Shown here: piece by piece, positions 10,266-20,756 of the stretch
Layout of the letters: each line of letters opens with the position of its first letter
How positions within the stretch are numbered: position 1 is the stretch's first letter
Position numbers and translations under genes: made by a program
Notes under the pieces: model-generated
Databases searched by the model: none
Seen by the model: the letters and a program-made list of their open reading frames with translations, nothing else
What the model was told of the DNA's origin: nothing
Source of the DNA: Stomoxys calcitrans
Lineage: Eukaryota; Arthropoda; Insecta; Diptera; Muscidae
Length of the DNA: 64,000 nt
NCBI RefSeq assembly: GCF_963082655.1
Contig: NC_081554.1
Span: 191,734,206-191,798,205 of the forward strand
Reading direction: 5' to 3'

Positions 10266-10450
10266 ATTTTGCCCATGAACATTCCACTATGGAACAGGGG
10301 CAAACTTCTCACATATCAATGAGTGCAGTCCGATTAAAGTTTAAGCTCAATGATAAGGGGCCTCCTTTTTATAGCCGAGCCCGAACGGCGTTCCGCAGTG
10401 CGGCACCTCTTTGGAGAGAAGTTTTACATGGCATAGTACCTCACAAATGT
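10266..10450 (-). mobile_element. SINE copy lacking its tRNA head
   Basis: It carries the 3' module ('CCATGAACATTCCACTATGG' at about 10272) and body as far as 'GGCATAGTACCTCACAAATG', then stops; the tRNA-like head is missing. It has the same orientation as the copy at 9945-10248, giving a tandem pair. The missing head marks it as 5'-truncated. Confidence 0.75.
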
Positions 10451-10469
10451 ATTTTCTTGGGAGATGGGG

Positions 10470-12243
10470 GATTTACCCAGTAGTACATTTTTACATTCTG
10501 TTCGTTATTCTTTTCTTTCTATAAGAAATTCCATTGTTGATAAATCTCTACTGATTTATAATTTATTAAGAGGGATTTTTCGATACTATCCTTATGATTA
10601 ATGCAAAGTATCTAGCTCCCCTACAATTGAGAAGTCTCTAAAATGTGAAACATCTCAACAAAGTCATTTTAAACCTCAAATTTAGATTTAACTCGTTGAC
10701 AACTAACAGCGAACTGTAAAGGGGCCAATTCACATTGTCAGATTTATAGTAGCCACACGCGATATGAAAGTAACACGCTATATATACGTTTATGTATAAT
10801 CGTTATATGTATTAACGAAATAACTTAAAAGTATTCAAAAATCTTAATATATTTTATTTATTTTAATGGAATAAAAGTAAATGCAGCAAATCATATTCGG
10901 GGAAGTCCCCATGAGAACTATAACACCTATGAAATACATTTGCATAATTTACTCTCTTTTCTTCAATGCATGTTAATTTAAACCATATTTAATGAAGATT
11001 AGCATACCAACTAGTTTAATAAAATTTCAGAGAAAGTATACATATGTATGATAGAAATTTGTGAATGGAATATTTAATTTGCATAGACTTTTTGCCATAT
11101 ATATTTCAAGCAATTGAGCCATCAGATTGTCGTTTTTACGAAAATTTGCTTCTTTTGAGTTGCCTTTAAAAGAAAAAAGTTGTTAAATCCAAACTTGTTC
11201 CTCAAATTTGTTTTCCTTCAGTTAATTGTTGGCTTCTGTCTTCAGCCAATATCTTCATAATAATTGAGTGTATTGCTCACTGTTTCAACAAACATCAAAA
11301 ATAGAAATTTAAATAATTATTCAGTAATAAATTTCCGTGTTAATTGCTGCTACCAATAACCATAACCATTAGCATTATCCGCAAGCAGGTTACCTTCCTA
11401 CCAACCTATCTATCTATCCAACTGCTAATGATCTACCACATCTTCTTCATGCTTAAATGAAATCGAATGGCTGACTTTCAGTCTGCTAGGGAGATTTAAA
11501 TGTTAAAAGTAGCTGCCATCAGCAGCTAATAGATATTTTATCATTATTTTATAACTGTTATCCCCACCCCCTGTTATACTGGAGTACTCCTATTTTAAAC
11601 AAGGTGATGACGTTGAATGATGAATGATACTTTTTTCCTTAAATTCGTTGTTTTTTTTCTCAAATGTAGAAGGCACGCAACCGCTAGAGAATAACAAAAT
11701 GTGAGTCACTGACTTAGTTTTTTCTAGAACTGATTGCTGATAATTAACTACCCAGAATTGAAATTCAGATGATAAACGTGATCAAATGTTTACCAACAAT
11801 GAGGTGATATGTGTTGCGCATGACAAATTGCACTCGCACTTCGGAAAGGAGAGTAAATGAATGAATAATTAATGTGAATTTTAAAGCATTTGAAGTTTTT
11901 TACCTGAGTCCCCACAATCAATTCTCATCAGATGTTACGCTATATACGAGTATCCAAGTAACAAAATTGTTGAAGATTTTTTGCGGAATAGTAGAATTAG
12001 AAAGTGCGATTCATATCTATTTAATTCCGAACAATTTAATTTAGTTTGACATATACACGTAATTAAATGTGTTTTTCTTACAGTTTTTGTTGTCTTCAAA
12101 ATAAAAAAGGGGGAAAGGTACATATTCTGAGGAATTTCTCACCTTTAAATATATATGCTTGAATTCCGAATTGCTGAAAGACCACCTGTGTGTCTTTGGA
12201 AGAAAAATCATTTTGGTGATCTTACGTTTTTACTGTATAGTAA
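10470..12243. other. Unique AT-rich intergenic stretch, no gene seen
   Basis: About 1.8 kb without element monomers or convincing exons. There are simple-sequence traces only ('CTATCTATCTATCC' near 11407). It may be regulatory or intronic sequence. Confidence 0.5.
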
Positions 12244-12962
12244 GGCATTCTAATAAATGGGTCTTTTATAAACGTAAGACCCGTAATCGACATATCAGAC
12301 TAGACGTCAGTTATATGCAAATATGGCCTAATGTTACCCCAATCAGTTCGGATGTCGCTTGGCTTAGCTAAACTCACTGTGTAAAATTTCATCAAAATCG
12401 GGTACTAAATACACTTTTAATGTGCTTAAGATCTTAAATCTGCAAATCGGTCTATATGCCACTTGGTGGCTGTATTCAACCCCCTGTTTCAGATTACAGC
12501 TAAATCGAATAATAAATGCGCCATTTATTTGCTAAAGACCCTATGTCAGCAGATCGGTCTATATGGCAGCTATACCTAAGTGTGACCTAATGAAGACCAT
12601 ACTCGATTCAGATATCAGGTGGCACCAATTCAACTCGCTGTTCTAAATTCCAACGAAATCGGGTTAAAAATATGACTTTTATTGGCTACAGATTCTGAAT
12701 CCGTAATACATGGAAGCTATATCAAATTATGATTTGGCCTGTTCATGAACCTAAATACAGATCGGCGCAAAATTTCAGATCAAGATCCCTGAGCTTGAAG
12801 GCAGTACAGACGGACGGATACAAGGACATCGTTAAATCATCTTAGAACTTTACGACGATCTGAAATATATATACTTCGTATGATCAAAAATCGGTATCTC
12901 GATTTGTTGCAATTGGAACGACTAAGTGAATATACCCCCTATCCTATGTTAGTGGGTAAAAA
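12244..12962 (-). mobile_element. DINE-1-like element, 5' part, subfamily C/B-like monomers
   Basis: The head is at the right: 'aaatatatatacttcgtatga' (split) and 'TATCCTATGTTAGTGGGTAA' near 12945. Three degenerate monomers precede it ('cagatcggtctatatggcag' at 12551). The tail palindrome is missing. Confidence 0.65.
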
Positions 12963-13014
12963 ACTCGAAAAAGAAAATTTAAGCCAGGAATCCTGCGCTA
13001 CTTACAAAATCTCT

Positions 13015-14594
13015 ATTTTCATACCCACCACCATAGGATGGAGGTACTCTAATCTAGTCATTTCGTTTGTAACACCCCAAAGTATTGATCTAAAACTCCA
13101 TAAAGTATATATATTCTTGATCGTCTCGACACTCTGATTCGATCTAGCCATGTCCGTCTATCCGTCTTAGAAAATCACGATAGCTTTGGAACGCGTAAAG
13201 CTTGAAATTTTGGAATGATAACAACTATTGATGTATTGGGTTGCCCAAAAAGTAATTGCGGATTTTTCATATAGTCGGTGTTGACAAATTTTTTCACAGC
13301 TTGTGACTCTGTAATTGCATTCTTTCTTCTGTCAGTTATCAGCTGTTACTTTTAGCTTGCTTTAGAAAAAAAGTGTAAAAAAGTATATTTGATTAAAGTT
13401 CATTCTAAGTATTATTAAAAATGCATTTACTTTCTTTTAAAAAATCCGCAATTACTTTTTGGGCAACCATGTTATCGGAGATTGCAAATTGGCCATATCG
13501 CTTCAGATTTGGATATAGCTCCCAAATAAACCGATCCACCGACTTGACTTCTTGACTGAAATTTTGAAGAGAGTGTTCTGTTATAACTTCCAATAACTGT
13601 GCCAAGTACGGTCCAAATCGTTAACCGATCTTCCGATTTGACTTGATGAGCCCCTGGAAGTCACAATTGATGTCCGATTGGCAGAAAGTGTTCTGTTATG
13701 ACTTACAACAACTGTGCTAAGTACATTTCAAATCGGACTATAACCTGATATAGCTCCCATATAAACCGATCTCCCGATTTGACGTCTTGAGCCCCCGGAA
13801 GCCACAATTTTGGTTCGATTTGGCTAAAATGTTGCACATAGTACTCTGCAATGACTTCCAACAACAGTGGAATCGGTCTATAACCTGATATAGCTCCCAT
13901 ATCAACCGATCTCCCGGTTTGACTTCTTGAGCACCTGCGAAACACAAAACACAATTTTTGCCCGATTTGGCTAAAATTTTCCAAATACAATAGTATGCCC
14001 TTATGTCTGCCAACAACTGTGGCAAGTACGATCCAAATCGGTCTATAACCTAATATAGCTCCCATAAAAACCTAACTCCCGATTTGACTGCTTGAGTCCC
14101 TAGAAGCCTCACTTTTCATCCGATTTGGCTAAAATTTTACACATAGTATTCTGTTATGACTTCCAATAACTGTGCTAAATACAGTCCAAATCAGTCTATA
14201 ACCTGATATAGCCCCCATATTAACCGATCTCCCGGCTTAACTTCTTGAGCCCCTGGAAGCCACAATTTTTGCCCCATTTAGCTAATATTTTGCAAATGGT
14301 GTTTTGTTATGACTTTCAATAACAGCGCCAAGTACGGTCTATAGCCTGATATAGCTCCCATATAAACCGATCTCCAGATTTGACTTCACGAGCCACAATT
14401 TTTGTACGATTTGTTATGGCTTCCAAGAACTGTATCAACTACAGTTCGTATCGTTCCATAATCTGTATAGCTCCCATATATACTCTTTTATAGCTGCTAA
14501 AGCTTCAGGATCGAGAAATTTTCATCGTATTTTAACGAAGCGTTGTCTATATATACCCGAGGTGACGGGTGCCTTAATGCCTTTTTACTTGTTA
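13015..14594 (+). mobile_element. DINE-1-like element, subfamily A, interrupted by a mariner MITE
   Basis: The head starts 'TACCCACCACCATAGGATGG' (13022). The MITE at 13236-13468 splits the head-body junction. Six subfamily A monomers follow ('ccgatctcccgatttgactt'). The last part (about 14490-14594) switches to the other tail type ('ACCCGAGGTGACGGGTGCCT', then 'TTTTTACTTGTT'), so the copy is a mosaic. Confidence 0.75.
13236..13468. mobile_element. mariner-type MITE, ~233 bp
   Basis: The left end is TTGGGTTGCCCAAAAAGTAA. The right end is its inverted copy (ATTACTTTTTGGGCAACC), and the last three or four bases have decayed. The preceding dinucleotide is TA. The interior has no transposase. 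Two more copies of the same length and interior are at 58216-58451 and 59758-59994. Confidence 0.85.
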
Positions 14595-15209
14595 TACCCT
14601 CCACCATAGAATGGGGTTATACTCAATTCGTCATTCTGTTTGTAACACCTCGAAATATGCGTCTAAATATAGATGTTCTTGATCGTCGTGACATTTTAAG
14701 TGGAACTAGCCATGTCCGTCCGTCTGTCTGTCCAAAGCACGCTAACTTTTGCAGAAATAAAACTAGCCGCTTGAAATTTTGCACAAATACTTCTTATTAC
14801 TGTAAGTCGGTTGGGACCATGTTTTGATATAGCTGCCATATAAACAGATCCCGATCTTGGGTCTTGACGTCTTCAGCCTCTAGAGGGCGCAATTCTCGTC
14901 CGATTTGAGTGAAATTTTGCACATAGTGTTTTGATATCACTTCCAACAACTGTGAGAAGTATGGTCCGAATCGCTTCTTAACCTGATATAGCTGCCATAT
15001 AAACCGATCTGGGATCTTGACTTCTTGAGCTTCTAAAGAGCGCAATTCTCATCCGATTTGGCACAAATTTTGTACAACGGCTTCTCTCATGGCCTTCAAC
15101 ATACGTGGGCAATATGGTCAGAATCGATCTATAGCTTGATACAGCTCCCATATAAACCGATCTCCCGATTTTGCTTCTTGAGCCCCAAATCGGACTATAA
15201 CTTGTTTTC
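14594..15209 (+). mobile_element. DINE-1-like element, subfamily A, truncated
   Basis: The head begins 'TATACCCTCCACCATAGAAT' at about 14596. Two and a half subfamily A monomers follow. It breaks off at 'CGGACTATAACTTGTTTTCC' (about 15190-15209), where retrotransposon-derived sequence begins. Confidence 0.75.
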
Positions 15210-16195
15210 CCTAAGTTGGTTCATGTCTGGTATTGTGTGCCCACATAAGTGCCGGTGTCTATTAGACGCGAAATCCAGGCAAAGACATGGCACAACTTTC
15301 ATCATCTTCCACAAATCCCTTACACTTGGTATGACTTACCGCACCGATTTTGCATAAGAAAGCTCGTCCTATATGTCCCGTTATATACCGAAAGTTATAC
15401 TGACCTTTTTTTTACTTCCTTTCAGTAACAGCCTTGTCTTCTTACGATCCGGATCTTCCCATAGGATTTTCGTCATTTCGTTCGTCGCCCACGCCCTCAT
15501 CTCGGACGACATCGATCCAAAAGGCTTCGGGTTAACCAAATTTATCAATGGCAGTCCTCTTGCCACCTGGCAGTCCTCTTGCCATCTGGCAGTCCTCTTG
15601 CCATCTGGCAGTCCTCTTGCCATCTAGCAGTCTGGAAGACCTTCGTCTTCCTCGTGAGCAAGCAGATTTCTGTCTTGTCTGGCATAACTTTGATACCCCT
15701 AGATCTAGCCCAGTCGTATACCAACCTTAAAACCTCTTCGGCAATTCTACATTGCTGATTAGGATTCTTATCCCTTAGAAGTTAAGTGTCTACGTAGCAG
15801 ACGGGTTCAAATCCCACCTCAGTCAGCATCCGTAATAGGTTATTTATTGTAGTCGACCATAAGAGTGGCGATAAAATGCCCCCCTGTAGCATGGCCTGTG
15901 CCACTTTCTCCCTTATCTTTATGTCATGGGACCCACAATTTACCCACGTGTTTGTTAGCACAAGGTTTATCCAATTTCTAAGGACCCGGTCCACCCTCTA
16001 CTGCTCTAAGAATGGGATCATTGTAAAATGACATGTCAATGCGTACTCCCAATATGTACGTCTTGGCATCGAAAGATTCTTATTTTTTATGCACAACCTC
16101 GAGTAGGGTTGCCTCCACCGATATTCCCTAGACATGAGCTTGCTGCTTAAGTTTAAGCAGTTCGCTGAATGTTCTACACTTTGTCGCAATAACAA
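15210..16195 (-). pseudogene. Non-LTR retrotransposon remnant: reverse transcriptase palm and C-terminal region
   Basis: Minus-strand translation of 15994-15782 gives VAQAMLQGGILSPLLWS and, 20 residues on, GFEPVCYVDT. These match the RT motifs (G-x-P-Q-G-G-x-L-S-P-L-L-W, and Y-A-D-D) of LOA/I-type elements; the catalytic YADD is ruined to YVDT. Further down, 'GIKVMPDKTEICLLTRK' fits the next palm strand. Then come a 19 bp minisatellite (15549-15628) and, near 15390-15210, 'GHIGLRAHLCKIGA', typical of the region after RNase H. Stops and frame changes show that it is dead. Confidence 0.65.
15549..15628. repeat. 19 bp tandem repeat (GGCAGTCCTCTTGCCATCT), about four copies
   Basis: Near-perfect units follow one another inside the retrotransposon remnant. 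One unit has CACC for CATC, and the last runs into 'GCAGTCTGG'. The array inserts extra residues within the decayed reverse transcriptase frame. Confidence 0.85.
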
Positions 16196-16269
16196 AGCAA
16201 AAAATGCAAATATGACCTAAGTAAATTTCAGTTAGGATCAGGGGCAAAGCCGAAATAAATTTACTTTTA

Positions 16270-16510
16270 CTTTAATTGGCTATGACAGAACATTGATCCC
16301 ATTAGCCGAACTTAGAATAGCTTTTCAAGCGCCTCGATCTAATGCGCTCCTTCTCCATTCTCTGACACCAAGTTTCGAGATGTCTTTCACCATTTGATCT
16401 TTTCATCGGAGTTTTGCCCCTCCCGGTTGGCGTGTACCACATTCGTTCTGACAACATGACCTAGGCAATGCAAGCGTTGTACTTTGATATGTTTAACTCT
16501 GCCAACGTCG
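16270..16510 (-). pseudogene. Retroelement C-terminal fragment (LGHVVR motif)
   Basis: Minus-strand frames give HIKVQRLHCLGHVVRTN and, after a frameshift, KDISKLGVREWRRSALDRG. This pair (R-L-x-W-x-G-H-V-x-R, then the L-G-V-x-x-W-R-x-x-A-x-D-R signature) is typical of the C-terminal end of RTE/jockey-like non-LTR elements. In-frame stops show decay. Flanks to 16760 hold nothing I recognise. Confidence 0.5.
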
Positions 16511-16921
16511 TGGTTCATACAACGCCGATACTCTACATCAATCCAATCTGGTCTGAGTCCGAGAGCCTAGCAGGTTACGCTATTAAAACGTGTAACTTCA
16601 TGAGCCATGGCAAGGACTTTCTGAAGTTTCAGACTGTGATGCCAGATGTCCACCTAGAATATATCCAGCCAGATGTTATGTTTTGAATAGCCAAGAGACC
16701 TAAATCGTATCCGGGTACGCTTACATTTTCACTCCCTGTGTTGCTCAGATAGGTCCTTTGCCAGCTGCTGCTATCTTATGAGCAACAATTTCTTATTCGA
16801 CTTTGCTGAAGTGGTGACAAAATCTTGCAAATTTTCGAGTGAATCAGAAGGATCCATATACGAATAGAATCCGCAAAGCTTACAAAATATTGTATGTGGC
16901 TATAATTTGGTATAATTTGAA

Positions 16922-17212
16922 GACCAACCAGGCGCAGAGGATAGAATGTCAACCTATGACGCGGAACGCCTAGGTTCAAATCCCGGTTTGAACATGAGAA
17001 AAAACGTTGGTTATCCCCTTTAAGTTTTAACATGGCAGGATAGCTGGCATGTTAAAACTTCTCTACCAATTGGTGTCACTATGCGGCACGCCGTTCTGAC
17101 TTGGCATAAAACAGGAAGCCCCCTATCATTGAGCGTAAATTTTAATTGGACTGCACTCATTCATATGAGAGAAGTATCCCCTGTTCCCTAACGAAATGTT
17201 CATGGGAAATTT
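16922..17212 (+). mobile_element. tRNA-derived SINE, diverged
   Basis: The head is 'GGCGCAGAGGATAGAATGTC', then 'GACGCGGAACGCCTAGGTTC' and a box B 'GGTTCAAATCC'. The tail has 'CTGTTCCCTAACGAAATGTT'. It is more diverged than the copies at 2622 and 44888. Confidence 0.75.
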
Positions 17213-17440
17213 AGTAGTAGTATAATTTGGTATTTGAAGCTAGAAAACGACTTCTTTAACCAGCTAAATCGATGATTTGTGGATTCGGTTCACTTCCTTA
17301 TGAAATATCAAAATAATAAGTAAAGATCTGTAATCACCCAATTGAAACAATCTTCCTTTGGTCTGATGGTCAACCATCTTTCCTTTTGTCCTTTCAATTC
17401 AACACACACACAAAAACTTTCTTGTTCAGAAAAACTTGTT

Positions 17441-17446
17441 TTTAAT
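17441..17446 (-). terminator. Candidate ATTAAA polyadenylation signal
   Basis: ATTAAA on the minus strand lies about 96 bp past the stop codon at 17542, with no better hexamer nearer. Confidence 0.4.
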
Positions 17447-17541
17447 TTTAAATAATTTTTTCTTTTCCAACAAAATACTGAGTCACAAATTTTTTTACAA
17501 TCAACTTCAACTCCAATTCATCACATTCCCCTCGAAAACAT

Positions 17542-18348
17542 TTAGGCCAATTCAATGTTCTTCTTAGCCAAATAATCATTCAAATCCTTGTCGGCGGTCA
17601 GAGAAACTTCACTCAATACTTTGTTCTTCTCATCAATCGAAACGGAATCAGCCAAAGCAGCTTCAGTCTTGGCCTTCAAATCGGCAATTTCCTTCTCGTA
17701 CTTGCCTTCCTTTTGTTCCAAAAGGGTGGCAAAAAATGCAGCAGTCTTTTTCAGAGTTTGATTGACCTCAGGCAAGGAGCTTTCCTTCAAGAATTTCTCA
17801 AATTCGGGCGAGAAGGTTTTGGTGAGACCCAAGAATTTATCCTCCTTTTCCTTCAAATTGGTCTCCTTCAACAAATTCTCCAAAGTGCTGAGGGTCTTTT
17901 TGATCTCCTCCTCATGGGGAGTGGCTTTCTGGAGAAGGCCGCTGTAGAAGGTGATGGCAGCATGAATATCATCATTGACTTGGGCATGTTCCAATTTGGC
18001 ACCGACCCATTTGTTGAATTCCTCATTGAAATTCTTATCGATGGTGTTGATGGTCTGCTCCTTTTCCTGCACAGATTCGGTTTTCAAGGCACCTTCGGTG
18101 ATTTGAATCAATTTCTTGAGGTCTTCACTGTATTTGGCAGCCTCAGGGTCTTTGGCAAAGATGTCATACAAACGCAACTGTTCGCGTATGTTCATGTTCA
18201 AGGCTTCGCCCAAATCGGCAGCCAAAGAGACCTGGGGAAAGAAAAACATCTCCTTGGTTTAAGTTTCCTTTGAGGACATTTCTGCCTGTCTCCTTACCTG
18301 TGCTAGAGCAGCCACAGCAAATACTGTCAAAATCCACAATTTGGCCAT
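17542..18348 (-). CDS. Secreted alpha-helical protein with three ~72-residue repeats (246 aa, two exons)
   Basis: I do not recognise a named family. Exon 1 is 18348-18298 (MAKLWILTVFAVAALAQ). The intron is 66 bp (GTAAGG...CCCCAG, 18297-18232). Exon 2 is 18231-17542, phase 0, beginning VSLAADLGEAL; signal cleavage is likely after VSLA. The three repeats, at about residues 31-101, 102-172 and 173-246, align by eye: 'EDLKKLIQITEGALKTES', 'EEIKKTLSTLENLLKETN' and 'KEIADLKAKTEAALADS'. Each is followed by an E-K-(E/N) segment and a closing 'F-x-K-(W/F)' or 'L-N-D-Y-L' helix. There is no cysteine and the protein is Lys/Glu-rich. The exon-intron plan and repeat plan match the gene at 7933-8772, so they are paralogues. 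Codon use is strongly biased to C/G third positions, unlike its neighbour, which suggests high expression. Confidence 0.9.
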
Positions 18349-18437
18349 GATGATGATGAAGTTGATGATTCGTCTTGTGATGCGTCCTCTGAGCTGTGAG
18401 CGACTTTCAAAACTAATGAAGACCGGCTTTTGTACTC

Positions 18438-18445
18438 TTTTTATA
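18438..18445 (-). promoter_or_regulatory. TATA box (TATAAAAA) of the gene at 17542-18348
   Basis: TATAAAAA on the minus strand is followed 20-25 bp later by 'TTCATTAGTTTT' (around 18423-18412), a fair initiator match. This gives a 5' UTR of roughly 65-70 nt. Confidence 0.6.
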
Positions 18446-18449
18446 TGGC

Positions 18450-18814
18450 CTTTACGCTTCGCTGCTGACCCGGCTTGTTTTGCCGTCTTACCTCAATGCC
18501 CAGAGAAAACAGTCAACATCTTTGTATTGGCTGCCGTAGCGTCGTTATGACTTTACCTATGCATGTTGTTAACAGTTTGTTTTTCTCTTTTTTTTTTTTT
18601 TTTGAAGTAGGTTTTTTGTTGCTTATTTGGTTTGTTTTCAGTGTAAATTGTTTATTTTCATATAAATCGCACAATCTGGGGGGAAAAAATCCCCAAAAAG
18701 TTGTTCGCGTTTGTTTAAAAAGAGCACACGGCGAAAAATTTATTGCTTTAATTACCCTTTTAAACACGATTTACTACAAAATTTGCAAATAAACGAAGAT
18801 GTCAAAATTGAGAC
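18450..18814. other. Unique upstream flank, no gene seen
   Basis: The sequence is AT-rich with long T runs. Frames here have no recognisable content. It probably holds upstream control sequence for the minus-strand gene. Confidence 0.45.
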
Positions 18815-20756
18815 GTAAAAGCGTACTAAGTTCGACCGGCCGAATCTTATATACCCTCCACCATGGATCGCATTTGGCGAGTTCTTTTCTCGGTATCTCA
18901 ATTAGGCCACCAAAGGATTAAAGAAAATAATTGCTATGCTATTGGAGCTATATCAAGTTATGGTCTGATTCGGATCATAATCGGATTGAATGTTAGAGAC
19001 CATAATAGAAGTCATTGTGTAAAGTTTCAGCCAATTCGAATAAGAATTGCGTCCTTAAGGGGCTCAAGAAGTAAAATAGGGAGATCGGTCTATATGAGAG
19101 CTCCATCAGGCTATAGACCGATTCAGACCATTTTTGACCCGTATGATGTAGATCATGCTAAGAGCCGTTGACCAAATGGGAGAAGAATTGTAGCCAAATC
19201 GGATAATAATTGCGCCCTCTTGAGGCTCAAAAAGCCGAGATCCCAGATCGGTTTATATGGCAGCTATATCAGGTTATGAATAGATTTTAACTATATTTCG
19301 CATAGTTATTGGAAGTCATAACAAAACACGTCATGCAAAATTTCAGCCAAATCAGATACGAATTACGGACTCTAGTGGCTTCAGAAGTCAAGATCGGTTC
19401 ATAACCTGTTATAGCTGCCATATAAGCTATAACAGGTTTTGGACCGATTTAAACCATACTTAGCACAGTAGTTGAAAGTCATAAAGAAACACGTTGAGTA
19501 AAATTTCAGCCAAATCGGATAGGAATTGCGCCCTCTATAAGTTCAAAATGTCAAGACCCCAGTTCGGTTTATATGGCAGTTATATCAAAACCTGATTATA
19601 TCACAATAAAACATCTCATACCAAATTTCAGCCAAATCGGATAGGAATTGCGTACTCTATAAGTTCAAAATGTCAAGACCCCAGATCGGTTTATATGACA
19701 GCTATGTCATGTTATCGACCGATTTCAACCATATTTCGCACAGTTATTGGAAATCATAACAAAACAGGTCATGCAAAATTTCAGCCAAATCAGATAAGAA
19801 TTACGCCCTCCAGAAGTCAAGATTCAAGATCGGTTTATATGGCAGCTATAACAGGTTATGGACCGATTTGAAGTTATATCAGGTTATAGACCAACTTGAA
19901 CTATATTTCGCACAGTTATTAGTAATCATAATAAAACATCTCATACCAAATTTCAGCCAAATCGGATAGGAATTGCGCCCTCCAGGGGCTCAAGAAGTCA
20001 AGACCCCAGATCGGTTTATATAACAGCAATATCAGGTTATGGACCGATATAAACCATACTTAGCACAGTAGTTGGAAGTTATAAAAGAACACGTCGTGCA
20101 AAATTTCAGTCAAATCGGATAGGAATTGCGCCCTCTAGGGGTTCAAGGAGGCCAGACCCCAGATCGGTTTATGTAACAGCTATATCAGGTTATGGGCCGA
20201 TTTCTATCATATTTGGCACAGTTGTTGGAAATAACAACAACAATAACAAAACAACTTGTGCAAAATTTCAACTAAATCAGATAAGAACTACAACCTCTAG
20301 TGGCTCCAGAAATCAAAATTGAAGATCGGATTATATGGCAGCTACATCAGTTTATGGTCCGATTTGAACCATACTTAACACATATCTTGGAAGTCATAAA
20401 AAAACCTCATGCTAAATTTCAGCCAAATCGGATAAGGATTGCGCCCTCTAGTGGTTCAAGAGATCAAAATCCAAGATCGGTTTATATGTCAGCTGTATCA
20501 AAACATTTTCCGATATGGCCCAACTGGCCTACACTAATAACAAGTGTTAGTGCAAAATTTCAAGCGGCTGGTTTTACTCCTTCAAAATTAAGAGTGCTTT
20601 GGACAGACAGACGGACGGACATGGCTAGATCGACATAAAATGTCACCACGATCAAGAATATATATTCTTTATGGGGTCTTGGACGAATATTTCGAGGAGT
20701 TACAAACAGAAGGACGAAATTAGTATATCCCCATCCTATGGTGGAGGGTATAAAAA
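18815..20756 (-). mobile_element. DINE-1-like element, subfamily A, ~1.9 kb with an expanded monomer array
   Basis: The tail at the left is 'TAAAAGCGTACTAAGTTCGA', then 'CCGGCCGAATCTTATATACC'. About ten monomers follow, with 'AGATCGGTTTATATGGCAGC' and 'TTTCAGCCAAATCGGATA'. The head at the right has the GACAGACAGACGGACGGACA run (20604) and ends 'CTATGGTGGAGGGTATAAAA'. Several monomers are partly deleted. Confidence 0.8.

Noticed and set aside
17713..18273. 186-residue plus frame opposite the helical gene
   Set aside because: Shadow of the codon-biased minus-strand gene.
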